Assembly: GCF_001758465.1 (NCBI RefSeq)
Contig: NZ_MJIC01000021.1
Span: 1-64,000 of the forward strand
Length of the DNA: 64,000 nucleotides
DNA from: Marisediminitalea lipolytica
GTDB taxonomy: Bacteria > Pseudomonadota > Gammaproteobacteria > Enterobacterales > Alteromonadaceae
Reading direction: 5' to 3'
The notes under the pieces: model-generated
Told to the model about the DNA's origin: nothing
Seen by the model: only the letters and a program-made list of their open reading frames with translations
The model's database searches: none
Translations under genes and position numbers: made by a program
In this document: positions 45,615 through 54,943 of the stretch, piece after piece
How positions within the stretch are numbered: position 1 is the stretch's first letter
Layout of the letters: the number at the start of each line of letters is the position of its first letter

Positions 45615-46830
45615 CTGCTTTAACGTCTTCTTGCTTAAATACCAGCAAGAACAGCACCAGAACCACCACGGCAAATGCGGCCGGGAACATCCAGATTTGT
45701 TGCCATGCATGGCCCGCATCACCGGCATAGTTATCGGTAATCTGACCGGCAACCCAGAAGCCCACCAGCATACCCACACCGTAGGTTGCCAGCGTGATCA
45801 GGCCTTGTGCCGCACTTTTCACTTTGTCGCCCGCTTTGGCGTTAGTGTAAATTTGGCCGGACACAAAGAAGAAGTCGTAACAAATACCGTGCAGTGCGAT
45901 ACCAATAATCAACAGGAACAAGCCAGATTCGGCGTCACCAATAGCAAACAAGGCGTAACGCAGTACCCAGGCAGCCATGCCCAGTAACAGGGTCATTTTG
46001 ATACCAAAGCGGTTAAGGAATACCGGTAACGCCAGCATGAATAACACTTCAGATACCTGACCCAGGGTCATTTTACCGGTGGCATTTTCAACCCCGATTT
46101 CGGTTAAGAACGGGTTTGCATTCTGATAGTAAAACGCCAGTGGAATACAAATCAGGACACTTGAGGCAAAGAACACAAAGAAGTTACGATCTTTCAGCAT
46201 CGCCAGCGCATCCAGGCCAAGCAACTGGCCAAGGCTGGCCGCTTCGGTGCCTTTCGCCGCAGGCGGCGTAGCTGGCAGGGTAAAGCTGTAGATCCCTAGG
46301 GCTAATGAAGCAATTGCACACAGCATAAAGGTGTTACGCAGCATCCCGTCAGCAATACCTTGCTGCGAGTCCCACGAGAATACGTAACTGATCACCAGAC
46401 CCGCAACAATCCAGCCAATGGTGCCCCATACACGAATTTTACCAAATTCTTTGCTCGGGTCGGTCATCTGGCCAAATGAGACGGAGTTTACCAGCGCCAG
46501 GGTTGGCATGTAAGCAATCATGTAACCCAGTACGTAAGGGTAGAAGCCGGCAAAGTCGGTCGACATGTACATCATGTACATTAGTGCCGCGCCTACCAGG
46601 TGCAGAATGCCCAGAATACGCTCAGCATTAAAGAACCGGTCGGCAATCAGGCCAATGATAAACGGTGCAATGATCGCGCCCCATGACTGGGTCGAGAACG
46701 CCATACCAATTTCACTGCCCGACGCACCGAGCGTGCCGCCAAGAAAGGTTCCCAGCGTAACAAACCAACCACCCCAGATAAAAAACTGGAGAAACATCAT
46801 AATACTCAGACGTATTGTTATTGTGTTCAT
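45607..46830 (-). CDS. NHS-family MFS permease (NupG-like)
   Basis: A 407-residue major-facilitator protein with twelve hydrophobic spans, similar in its start (MMFLQFFIWGGWFVTLGTFL) and SFGQMTDPSKEFGKIRVWGT loop to the nucleoside:H+ symporter family (NupG, XapB). Members near sugar-isomerase genes in marine bacteria often take up sugars or glycosides rather than nucleosides. Overlap with the next gene (eight bases) ties it to the cluster. The substrate is inferred from context only. Confidence 0.83.
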   Translation of the reverse strand: MNTITIRLSIMMFLQFFIWGGWFVTLGTFLGGTLGASGSEIGMAFSTQSWGAIIAPFIIGLIADRFFNAERILGILHLVGAALMYMMYMSTDFAGFYPYVLGYMIAYMPTLALVNSVSFGQMTDPSKEFGKIRVWGTIGWIVAGLVISYVFSWDSQQGIADGMLRNTFMLCAIASLALGIYSFTLPATPPAAKGTEAASLGQLLGLDALAMLKDRNFFVFFASSVLICIPLAFYYQNANPFLTEIGVENATGKMTLGQVSEVLFMLALPVFLNRFGIKMTLLLGMAAWVLRYALFAIGDAESGLFLLIIGIALHGICYDFFFVSGQIYTNAKAGDKVKSAAQGLITLATYGVGMLVGFWVAGQITDNYAGDAGHAWQQIWMFPAAFAVVVLVLFLLVFKQEDVKADA

Positions 46831-46888
46831 AGGCTCCTCGCCAAATGTCTGTACTGACCGTACTTTTTGTACCAGTTACGTGTTGTTA

Positions 46889-47947
46889 TTAATCTTTTAA
46901 ACCCAGGATGCGGCGGTTACGTTCTTCGCTCGCCTCGGCGCCGGCAAAATCATCAAACGCATGCTTGGTAGGTTCAATGATATGGCTGGCAATAAACGGC
47001 GCGCCCTCGGCGGCACCCTGCGCAGAGTCTTTCAGGCAGCATTCCCATTCCAGCACTGCCCAGCCATCAAACCCGTACTGGGTCAGCTTGCTGAAGATAG
47101 ATTTGAAATCAACCTGACCATCACCCAGTGAACGGAAACGTCCGGGACGTTCTTTCCAGTCCTCGTAGCCGCCGTACACGCCGGAGCGACCGGTAGGGTT
47201 AAACTCGGCATCCTTAACGTGGAACATTTTGATGCGATCGTGATAACGGTCGATAAAGTCCAGGTAATCCAGTTGCTGCAGCACAAAGTGGCTGGGGTCA
47301 AACAGAATGTTGGCACGCGGATGGTTATCCACGGCTTTCAGGAAACGTTCAAAGGTTGCGCCGTCGTGCAGGTCTTCACCGGGGTGAATTTCGTAGCACA
47401 CATCCACGCCAGCTTCATCAAATGCATCCAGAATAGGCTTCCAGCGTTTAGCCAGTTCAGCAAAGCCTTGCTCAACCAGACCAGCGGGACGCTGCGGCCA
47501 TGGGTAAACAAGGTGCCACAGCAACGCACCGGAAAAGGTTGCATGAGCTTTCAGTCCCAACCGTTCGCTTGCCTTAGCGGCAAACTTTAATTGCTCAGTT
47601 GCCCATTCCGTGCGTTCCTGCGGTTTACCGTGCAGGTGTTTGGGTGCAAAGTTATCAAACAGCTCGTCATAAGCCGGATGCACCGCCACCAGTTGACCTT
47701 GCAGATGCGTTGAAAGTTCGGTGATTTCAATGCCGGCATCGCGACAAATCCCCATCACTTCATCACAGTAGTCCTGGCTGTTAGCAGCCAGTTCTAAATT
47801 AAAAATATCGTCGTTGCCGGTAGGCATCTGAATGCCTTTATAGCCATTCTCAGCAGCCCACTTAACAATGGTATCCAATTTATTAAATGGCGCTTTATCA
47901 CTAACAAACTGGGCTAAAAAGATAGCCGGGCCTTTAATTGCAGACAT
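46889..47947 (-). CDS. Cytoplasmic sugar phosphate isomerase/epimerase-like TIM-barrel protein
   Basis: A 352-residue TIM-barrel protein with no signal peptide. The four metal-binding positions are evident: Glu in VCYEIHPGED, Asp and His in ILFDPSHF, His in MFHVKDAEF and Glu in AVLEWECC. It resembles the inosose isomerase/3-keto-sugar isomerase-like group. Between a transporter and a Gfo/Idh dehydrogenase in one operon, it probably processes an imported keto-sugar. Confidence 0.85.
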   Translation of the reverse strand: MSAIKGPAIFLAQFVSDKAPFNKLDTIVKWAAENGYKGIQMPTGNDDIFNLELAANSQDYCDEVMGICRDAGIEITELSTHLQGQLVAVHPAYDELFDNFAPKHLHGKPQERTEWATEQLKFAAKASERLGLKAHATFSGALLWHLVYPWPQRPAGLVEQGFAELAKRWKPILDAFDEAGVDVCYEIHPGEDLHDGATFERFLKAVDNHPRANILFDPSHFVLQQLDYLDFIDRYHDRIKMFHVKDAEFNPTGRSGVYGGYEDWKERPGRFRSLGDGQVDFKSIFSKLTQYGFDGWAVLEWECCLKDSAQGAAEGAPFIASHIIEPTKHAFDDFAGAEASEERNRRILGLKD

Positions 47948-47985
47948 TGTTGTCTCTCCTGCTTAATTCGTTTCTCAGATGCTTG

Positions 47986-49146
47986 TTATTCAGACGCGAT
48001 AAAATCGGTCCACTTCGCATCGCTCGCGGTGCTGGCCAGCATGGTTTCGATAAAGGCATTACCGCGTAAACCATCTTCCAGCCCCGGTACGCCATCAGCT
48101 TTACCGGTTTGACCGCTGCGTACCGCCTTGGCAAAGAAGGTGTACAGGTTACCCATGGCTTCCAGATAACCTTCCGGGTGACCACCGGGAATACGACACC
48201 GCGCCTGCGCTTCTTCGCACAGCCCTGGCATACCGCCACCAGCGCGCAGAGTAACCATAGGCGCAGTCAGTGAGCGCACGATCAATGAGTTTGGATTCAT
48301 CTGCATCCACTCAAGACCGCCTTTCTCGCCATAAACACGAATCTTCAGGCCGTTTTCTTCACCGGCACACACCTGGCTGGCAATTAAAACGCCGGTCGCG
48401 CCACTTTCGAAACGCAACAAGGCCGCACCGTCATCATCCAGGCGACGCCCTTCAACGTGAATGTGCATGTCGGCACATAATTTATTTACTTTGTCGCCGG
48501 TAACAAACTCGGCCATATTGAGTGCGTGAGTACCGATATCGCCCATGCAGCCACTGCCGCCTGACTTGCTCGGGTCAGTACGCCAACCCGCCTGTTTGTT
48601 GTCCTGCATTTCGATACCTTCGCTTAACCAGCCCTGTGGATACTCCACATAGACTTTGCGAATTTTGCCCAGCTCACCGTTAGCCACCATATGACGCGCC
48701 TGCCATACCATGGGATAGCCGATGTAGGTGTGCGCCAGGCCCAGCAGTACCGGTTTGGCAGCTAAAGCTGGCTTAAGCGATTTGGCTTCATCCAGTGAAA
48801 TCGCCAGCGGCTTTTCGCAGAAGACGTGAATGCCAGCCTCAAGCGCGGCCCTGGCCACTTCCACGTGGAGATGATTTGGCGTAACGATTGCCAGTACCTG
48901 TACCCGCTGATCTGCGGGTAATTTGGATTCTTCTTCGATAAGCGTTTGCCAGCTGCTGTACGCTCTGTCTGCGCTGATACTCAGCGACTCTGCGGTTTCC
49001 AGATTGTTATCCGCATTACGACTAAAGGCACCGCACACCAGTTCATAGTGTCCATCCAGACCAGCTGCATGACGGTGCACAGCGCCAATAAAGGCCCCCT
49101 GACCGCCGCCAATCATACCTAAACGAATCTTCTCTGTTTTTGCCAC
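47986..49146 (-). CDS. Gfo/Idh/MocA-family dehydrogenase
   Basis: A 386-residue NAD(P)-dependent sugar dehydrogenase with Rossmann motif MIGGGQGAFIGAVHR near residue 11, the catalytic Lys112 in CEKPLAIS and the DIGTHALNM segment (catalytic Asp and His near 203-207). Such proteins reduce or oxidise 3-keto-sugars. The start is GTG at 49146, behind GAGG. First gene of the minus-strand operon; its promoter lies in the region shared with the LacI gene. Confidence 0.9.
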   Translation of the reverse strand: MAKTEKIRLGMIGGGQGAFIGAVHRHAAGLDGHYELVCGAFSRNADNNLETAESLSISADRAYSSWQTLIEEESKLPADQRVQVLAIVTPNHLHVEVARAALEAGIHVFCEKPLAISLDEAKSLKPALAAKPVLLGLAHTYIGYPMVWQARHMVANGELGKIRKVYVEYPQGWLSEGIEMQDNKQAGWRTDPSKSGGSGCMGDIGTHALNMAEFVTGDKVNKLCADMHIHVEGRRLDDDGAALLRFESGATGVLIASQVCAGEENGLKIRVYGEKGGLEWMQMNPNSLIVRSLTAPMVTLRAGGGMPGLCEEAQARCRIPGGHPEGYLEAMGNLYTFFAKAVRSGQTGKADGVPGLEDGLRGNAFIETMLASTASDAKWTDFIASE

Positions 49147-49213
49147 CTTCGAACCTCGATATGCAATATCATCAAAAAATCAAACTTGTTTAAATTTTGT
49201 TAATGATGTAAAA

Positions 49214-49229
49214 ATGTAACGGATTACAT
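49214..49229. promoter_or_regulatory. LacI-type operator-like palindrome 1
   Basis: ATGTAACGGATTACAT is a six-base inverted repeat (ATGTAA/TTACAT) around CGGA. It is 68 bases upstream of the Gfo/Idh start codon on the minus strand. It closely matches a second site at 49377-49392. The likely binder is the LacI regulator encoded beside it. Confidence 0.65.
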
Positions 49230-49343
49230 CGAAGTATAACAAGTTTACTGTTCAGATCTAGTCCGAACTCATCACAAAATTGTTAACGATCCGGCGGTTT
49301 TTTCGATAATTGCCGGAAAATAAGCCAAATAGCGCTAGCCGAA

Positions 49344-49360
49344 TTAACAAATTTTGTTAA
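49344..49360. promoter_or_regulatory. AT-rich perfect palindrome in the operon divergent region
   Basis: TTAACAAA, T, TTTGTTAA is a 17-base perfect inverted repeat lying between the two LacI-like operators. Related half-sites (TTTTGTTAA and AATTGTTAAC) occur near 49192 and 49274. It could be a site for a second regulator; the binder is unknown. Confidence 0.45.
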
Positions 49361-49376
49361 CATAAAAAAATAAATA

Positions 49377-49392
49377 ATGTTATCGGTTACAT
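49377..49392. promoter_or_regulatory. LacI-type operator-like palindrome 2
   Basis: ATGTTATCGGTTACAT shares its outer ATGT and TTACAT with the site at 49214-49229. It lies 29 bases upstream of the lacI-type TTG start, where autoregulation would act. Confidence 0.65.
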
Positions 49393-49420
49393 CATTCCTT
49401 GCGCGAAAGAGGACGGCGAG

Positions 49421-50452
49421 TTGTCAAATATAAGAGAAGTGGCTGAATTAGCCGGTGTGTCTGTGGCGACCGTTTCCCGAACGTTACAGCAACCTGAACT
49501 GGTATCGCCCAAAACCCGGGTAAAGGTTACCGAAGCTATTGAGCAGCTTAATTATAAACCCAACCTGATGGCGGTGAAGTTTCGCTCCGGCAAAACCCAT
49601 AATATCGTGGTGTTGGTCCCTACCGTGGCAAACGTGTTTTTTGCGCGCGTGATCCGTGGCATGCAGGAAGCGGCAGCAGCAGAGGGTTATTCGTTATTGC
49701 TGGTTAATACCATGGGTGACGACGCCACTGAACAAAATTACGCCCGCATGATTCACACATCCCAGGCCGACGGCGTGGTGCAATTACGGGCTTTTAATCC
49801 TTTCAACGATAATGACGTGACAGATGAAGGTCTGTTGCCCATGGTCAATGCCTGTGAAATCCTTGACGCTCCAAAATGTCCGACGGTGTCTCTGGATAAC
49901 CGCCTGGCGGCCGCGGCCATGACAGAGCATTTGGTTGAACTGGGCCACCAGCATATTGCCATGATAAAGGGCCCGGCAGCCAGCCCACTGACCCGCGATC
50001 GGATGCTTGGCTTTAAAGATGCATTGCAGGCTGCCAACCTGAGTTACAACGAAGAACTGATGTTCGCCGGGGATTTTACCCTGCAATCGGGTTACGAGGC
50101 GGCCGAACGCCTGCTAAAACAGAACCATCCCGTTACGGCAGTGGTATGTGAAAACGATGAAATGGCACTCGGAGCTATTAGCCGCTTCAAAGCGGCCGGG
50201 TTACGGGTTCCGCAGGATATATCCGTGTCCGGTTTCGATAATATTGCCTTCTCACATTACAGCGATCCACCGCTAACCACTATCGCTCAACCCGCTGAAG
50301 AATTTGGCGAAACTGCCATTAACCTGCTTATAGAAGTGTTAAAAGGCAAAGCTAAACGCGCGGTAAAAGTCATTCTACCGTACCAGTTAATCATCCGTGA
50401 AAGCACCGGGCCAGCACCGGCGCACCCGGTCAATCTTTCCGAACCGTCTTAG
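49421..50452 (+). CDS. LacI-family transcriptional regulator
   Basis: A 343-residue LacI-family repressor: DNA-binding head with IREVAELAGVSVATVSRTLQQP (4-25) and hinge helix, then a periplasmic-binding-protein-like effector domain including the GFDNIAFSHYSDPPLTTI segment. It starts with TTG at 49421, with GAGG upstream. It is divergent from the Gfo/Idh-headed operon and precedes a TIM-barrel gene, so a sugar from that pathway is the likely inducer. Confidence 0.92.
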   Translation: MSNIREVAELAGVSVATVSRTLQQPELVSPKTRVKVTEAIEQLNYKPNLMAVKFRSGKTHNIVVLVPTVANVFFARVIRGMQEAAAAEGYSLLLVNTMGDDATEQNYARMIHTSQADGVVQLRAFNPFNDNDVTDEGLLPMVNACEILDAPKCPTVSLDNRLAAAAMTEHLVELGHQHIAMIKGPAASPLTRDRMLGFKDALQAANLSYNEELMFAGDFTLQSGYEAAERLLKQNHPVTAVVCENDEMALGAISRFKAAGLRVPQDISVSGFDNIAFSHYSDPPLTTIAQPAEEFGETAINLLIEVLKGKAKRAVKVILPYQLIIRESTGPAPAHPVNLSEPS

Positions 50453-50476
50453 CGGCTAACATAAGGAGAACTTATT

Positions 50477-51361
50477 ATGTCTCAACACAACAAAATGCCA
50501 GGCTTAAGCCGCCGTCGATTTATGCAAATGTCTGCCACCGGCATGGGGGCACTTTTTGGTGCGACTGCTTGTTCCAGTGCATCTAACGTTACCACTGCGG
50601 CCAAAGAAAACCGCGTAGGTTTGCAGTTGTATACCCTGCGCAGCATGATGGAAAAGAGCGTACCGGATACCTTAAAACTGGTTGCCAGTGTCGGCTACAA
50701 AGAACTGGAGTTCGCCGGCTTCTACGACAATGATCCCAAAGAGGTTAAAGCACTGATGGACGAGCTGGGATTAACAGCGCCGTCGTCACATGTATTGCTG
50801 CGCCTGATGTCAACAGACGCCGATATCGAAAAGCAGATCGAAATTGCTAAAATCATGGGTCATAAATACGTAGTCGTTCCTTATATTTTTCCAGAAGATC
50901 GCAGTAAGGACATCGCCGGCTACCAACGTCTGGCCGAACGCCTTAACAAGCTGGGTGAAACCTTTAAAGCCAATGGTATCCAACTGGCCTACCACAACCA
51001 TGATTTCGAATTTGAAAACATGAATGGTCAGGTTCCCTACGATATATTACTGGACGAATGTGATGCCGACCTGCTGGCCATGGAACTGGATTTATACTGG
51101 ACAGTCAAAGCAGGGCTTAATCCTGTGGATTATTTCAAACGCAACCCAGGGCGCTTTAAGCTGTGGCACGTGAAAGACATGGACACCCAGGGTGAATTTG
51201 CCGATGTGGGTAAAGGCACCATTAACTTCGACGATATCTTCGCCAACGGCAAATTAGCAGGCATCGAGCACAAATTCGTTGAGCGCGATAAAACCGACGA
51301 TCTGGTACAAACTATTTCGCAGGGCTATCTGGCCGTTAGCCGTTTAAACGATAAATACTAG
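50477..51361 (+). CDS. Tat-exported xylose-isomerase-like TIM-barrel lipoprotein
   Basis: A 294-residue sugar phosphate isomerase/epimerase-like TIM-barrel. The N-terminus combines a twin-arginine motif (SRRRFMQM, 11-18) with a lipobox-like ATAC (Cys32), so it may be a Tat-exported lipoprotein. Barrel metal-binding residues fall at AYHNHDFEF, MELDLYWTV, LWHVKDMD and FVERD. It follows the LacI gene by 24 bases and is probably cotranscribed with it. A periplasmic isomerase or lyase on a 3-keto-sugar is inferred. Confidence 0.85.
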   Translation: MSQHNKMPGLSRRRFMQMSATGMGALFGATACSSASNVTTAAKENRVGLQLYTLRSMMEKSVPDTLKLVASVGYKELEFAGFYDNDPKEVKALMDELGLTAPSSHVLLRLMSTDADIEKQIEIAKIMGHKYVVVPYIFPEDRSKDIAGYQRLAERLNKLGETFKANGIQLAYHNHDFEFENMNGQVPYDILLDECDADLLAMELDLYWTVKAGLNPVDYFKRNPGRFKLWHVKDMDTQGEFADVGKGTINFDDIFANGKLAGIEHKFVERDKTDDLVQTISQGYLAVSRLNDKY

Positions 51362-51377
51362 TTTTATCCAGCTAAAG

Positions 51378-51401
51378 AAAAGGGGCCGAGGCCCCTTTTT
51401 T
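51378..51401. terminator. Bidirectional terminator between the TIM-barrel gene and acnA
   Basis: AAAAGGGGCC and GGCCCCTTTT form a ten-base stem with a two-base loop, ending in a T run on the plus strand. It lies between convergent genes. Confidence 0.88.
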
Positions 51402-51408
51402 GGTTTTA

Positions 51409-54117
51409 TTACTTCAGGTATTCCCGAATAACATAGTGCAGGATCCCGCCGTGTTCGTAGTAGGTGAACTCGTTAGCCGTATCAATCCGCACTTTAAGCT
51501 CCACCGTTTTACTGCTGCCATCGGTTTTGGTAATAGTCATTGAAGTGGTCTTCTGGCCCCGCTCTACGGCGTCGATAGAAAACGTCTCATTACCCTCAAT
51601 GCCCAGCGATTCAGCACTGTCGCCGTCAGCAAACTGAAGTGGCAGAATGCCCATACCGATGAGATTTGAACGGTGAATACGCTCAAAGCTCTCGGCAATA
51701 ACCGCTCTTACGCCCATTAACGATGGACCTTTAGCAGCCCAGTCACGACTTGAACCAGTGCCGTATTCTTTACCACCAATCACAATGGCTGGCACCTGCT
51801 CTTCTTTGTAACGCATTGCTGCATGGTATATCGACATGGCATCGCCGCTTGGGAAGTGAGTAGTAGCGCTGCCACTGGTACCAGGCGCTAACTGATTTTT
51901 TAAACGTACATTAGCAAAGGTACCGCGCATCATTACCTCGTGGTTACCGCGGCGCGAACCATAAGAGTTAAAGTGCTCAGGTGTTACTCCAAGTTCCTGC
52001 AGGTACTCACCGGCAGGACTGTCCGGCGCAATGGCACCCGCCGGGGATATATGGTCAGTGGTTATCGAATCCCCCACCTTCACCAGACAGCGTGCATCGG
52101 TAATCGATTCAATGGCGTCCGGCGTGGTCGACATCGTATCAAAGAAAGGCGGATGCTCAATATAGGTTGAATCCGGCCAGTCATACACCGAGGTATCCGA
52201 TACTTCCAGTTCGTTCCACACGCCGCTACCTTTAAACACATCGGCGTATTTGGCTTTAAACAAGTCGCCCGACACATTTTCGCGAATATACGTCTGAACT
52301 TCTTCAAGATCTGGCCAGAGGTCTTTTAAATAAACGTCATTTCCGTTGCGGTCTTTACCGAGGGGACTATTAGCCACATCGATTTTCATGTTACCAGCCA
52401 GAGCGTAGGCTACCACCAGCGGCGGCGATGCCAGATAGTTTGCAGCCACGTCGGGGTGAATACGCCCTTCAAAGTTGCGGTTACCGGAAAGTACCGAAGT
52501 TACCGTTAACTTAGCTTTGCGAATGGCGGTTTCGATAGCGTCTGGCAATGGTCCTGAATTACCAATGCAGGTAGTGCAACCGTAGCCCACCAGATTAAAT
52601 CCCAGTTTTTCCAGATAAGGCATCAAACCAGCGTCCTCGAGGTATTGAGTAACCACCTGAGAACCCGGTGCCAGTGATGTTTTCACCCAGGGCTTGCGCG
52701 TCATGCCAAGCTCCGCCGCTTTTTTCGCCACGAGTCCGGCGGCAATCAGTACAGACGGGTTAGACGTATTGGTGCAACTGGTAATGGCAGCGATAACGAC
52801 TGCACCATCTTCGAGATTAAACGCTTCATCGCCCAGTTTAACGTAAGATGCATGATCTTCATCTACCACAGGCGCTGTACCACCTTCGGCGACAAAATCA
52901 CTCTCTTCGGTCACATCAGCAATATCAATTTGCTGTGCCAGCCAGTCATCAAAAGCGTTAGCCGCATTATCCAGTGCAATTCTGTCCTGCGGACGTTTAG
53001 GCCCGGCAACCGAGGGCACGACTTTGCCTAAATCCAGTTCCAGCGTTTCATGATACTCTGCGTCTCTGGTGTTATCGTCATGCCACAAGCCGGTTTGTTT
53101 AGCGTAAGCCTCTACCAGCGCAATTTGCTGTTCATCCCGCCCGGTTAAATGCAGGTAATCCAAAGCGACCTCATCGAGAGGAAAAATACCGCAGGTTGCG
53201 CCATATTCTGGTGCCATATTAGCGATGGTGGCACGGTCGGCAGTGGTCAACGCGCTTAAACCCGGCCCGTAAAACTCAACAAATTTACCTACTACCCCAT
53301 GCTTACGCAGCTGCTCGGTAATGGTTAATACCATGTCTGTTGCCGTAACACCCGGGTTGAGCTTGCCGGTTAGACGAAACCCCACCACCCGCGGCAACAG
53401 CATTGTAACGGGTTGACCCAGCATTGCCGCTTCGGCTTCAATACCGCCAACGCCCCAGCCCAATACACCAAGGCCATTAATCATGGTAGTGTGAGAGTCA
53501 GTCCCCACCAGAGTATCAGGATAAACCAGGGTTTCACCACCCTGCTCTTTAGCGAAAACACAGCGGGCCAGATATTCCAGATTCACCTGGTGCACAATAC
53601 CGCGTCCGGGTGGAACCACTTTAAAATTATCAAAGGAGGACTGGCCCCATTTGAGAAACTGGTAACGCTCCTTGTTGCGTTCCACTTCAATGGCGGTGTT
53701 TTTCTGTAATGCATTTTCTTCAGCAAAATGATCCACCATCACCGAGTGGTCGATAACCAGCTCAACAGGATTTAACGGATTAATAGCCTGAGCGTCCCCA
53801 CCAAGACGGTTAACAGCGTCACGCATTGCCGCTAAATCAACGATAGCCGGCACGCCGGTAAAATCCTGCAAAATGACCCGGGCGGGTACAAAGGAAATTT
53901 CGTGATCGGCAGTGTCAGCGGTATCCCATTTGGCAATGGTTTCGATATCGGTGTCGCTGACAAAGTCGGTATGTTCATGTCGAATCAGATTTTCGAGCAG
54001 AATTTTAACGCAAAAGGGTAACCGTCCGAGATCAAACTGGCTTCCGAGCTTTTCGAAACTGATAGCTGAATAGCTGCGGTTACCCACAACAAGCGGCGCA
54101 TAGGTTTGATATTTCAT
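51409..54117 (-). CDS. acnA: AcnA-type aconitate hydratase
   Basis: Aconitase A interconverts citrate and isocitrate in the TCA cycle through a 4Fe-4S cluster. The 902-residue protein carries the cluster cysteines in ITSCTNTSNP and GYGCTTCIGNSG, the GTDSHTTMINGLGVLGWGVG signature and the C-terminal swivel domain (GSSRDWAAKGP). Length and order are as in AcnA/IRP1, not AcnB. The ATG at 54117 is preferred to a GTG nine bases upstream. It stands alone; no prpC or citrate synthase is next to it. Confidence 0.96.
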   Translation of the reverse strand: MKYQTYAPLVVGNRSYSAISFEKLGSQFDLGRLPFCVKILLENLIRHEHTDFVSDTDIETIAKWDTADTADHEISFVPARVILQDFTGVPAIVDLAAMRDAVNRLGGDAQAINPLNPVELVIDHSVMVDHFAEENALQKNTAIEVERNKERYQFLKWGQSSFDNFKVVPPGRGIVHQVNLEYLARCVFAKEQGGETLVYPDTLVGTDSHTTMINGLGVLGWGVGGIEAEAAMLGQPVTMLLPRVVGFRLTGKLNPGVTATDMVLTITEQLRKHGVVGKFVEFYGPGLSALTTADRATIANMAPEYGATCGIFPLDEVALDYLHLTGRDEQQIALVEAYAKQTGLWHDDNTRDAEYHETLELDLGKVVPSVAGPKRPQDRIALDNAANAFDDWLAQQIDIADVTEESDFVAEGGTAPVVDEDHASYVKLGDEAFNLEDGAVVIAAITSCTNTSNPSVLIAAGLVAKKAAELGMTRKPWVKTSLAPGSQVVTQYLEDAGLMPYLEKLGFNLVGYGCTTCIGNSGPLPDAIETAIRKAKLTVTSVLSGNRNFEGRIHPDVAANYLASPPLVVAYALAGNMKIDVANSPLGKDRNGNDVYLKDLWPDLEEVQTYIRENVSGDLFKAKYADVFKGSGVWNELEVSDTSVYDWPDSTYIEHPPFFDTMSTTPDAIESITDARCLVKVGDSITTDHISPAGAIAPDSPAGEYLQELGVTPEHFNSYGSRRGNHEVMMRGTFANVRLKNQLAPGTSGSATTHFPSGDAMSIYHAAMRYKEEQVPAIVIGGKEYGTGSSRDWAAKGPSLMGVRAVIAESFERIHRSNLIGMGILPLQFADGDSAESLGIEGNETFSIDAVERGQKTTSMTITKTDGSSKTVELKVRIDTANEFTYYEHGGILHYVIREYLK

Positions 54118-54467
54118 GTTGTACACATCCTTTTTCGGTCAAAATTAAACAAACTCCCAATCCTGATGCATAATCCCAACCAATCATAATTCAACCTAAA
54201 ATCATACTGTTACAGCTCAACAATTAAACCCTTCAGGCTTAGTATGAAATTTATTCTCACCTGACTGTGTAATACCTGCAGGCCTCACCCCATAGAAAAT
54301 CGGCTAGCCCATAACCACCAAACATTTAACAAATATTTAATATAAATGATGTACATTGGTTTTAGCTTATGTATGCTTAGCGCTTAGTCTATCGCCCGTG
54401 CTTACTGCATAGCGGTCATTCTGCCAATAATCGGATGATTGGTTATATCCCTTCAGTGGAGTATTAA
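54118..54467. other. 350-base intergenic region without a gene
   Basis: Between divergent acnA and the cupin gene. It is AT-rich and holds no ORF with a credible start. I see no strong palindrome or terminator in it; promoters for both flanking genes are expected here but were not pinned down. Confidence 0.6.
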
Positions 54468-54926
54468 ATGCACCCTCTTGTTAACAAACTTGGTTTGGAA
54501 CCCCACCCTGAAGGGGGATACTACCGGCAAATATACCGCTCTGGTTATGAAGTTACTTCGCCTAAACACGGGTTAGCTCGCCCCGCGGTTACGCATATCT
54601 ATTTTTTATTATTAAAGGGGCAGGTAAGTCGTTTCCACCGGGTGTTACATGATGAAATCTGGAACCATTATGATGGCGCGCCGTTAACGATTTATCAGTT
54701 ACATCAGCAACAGCTGCACGAAAAAAGAATTGGCGGACCCGAGGATGACATGGCCGCTATAGTGCCTGGTGGTCATTTCCAGGCCGCAACCTCGACCGGC
54801 GACTATTCGTTAGTGGGATGTTCAGTTGCACCGGGCTTCGATTTTGCTGATTTTAGCTTTATCGATGAACCCTGCCTTAAGCAATGGATTGAGCTGGCTC
54901 ACCCGCATCTGACTAAATTTATATGA
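54468..54926 (+). CDS. DUF985 cupin-superfamily protein
   Basis: A 152-residue cupin_5 (DUF985) protein. It has the family's LGLEPHPEGGYYRQIYRS start, the HRVLHDEIWNHYDG segment with metal-type His and Glu, and the C-terminal VPGGHFQAA and GCSVAPGFDFADF. The family is widespread and of unknown activity. It has GGAG nine bases before the ATG and converges on the STAS gene. Confidence 0.9.
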   Translation: MHPLVNKLGLEPHPEGGYYRQIYRSGYEVTSPKHGLARPAVTHIYFLLLKGQVSRFHRVLHDEIWNHYDGAPLTIYQLHQQQLHEKRIGGPEDDMAAIVPGGHFQAATSTGDYSLVGCSVAPGFDFADFSFIDEPCLKQWIELAHPHLTKFI

Positions 54927-54943
54927 TCAACGCTGGTAAAAAA

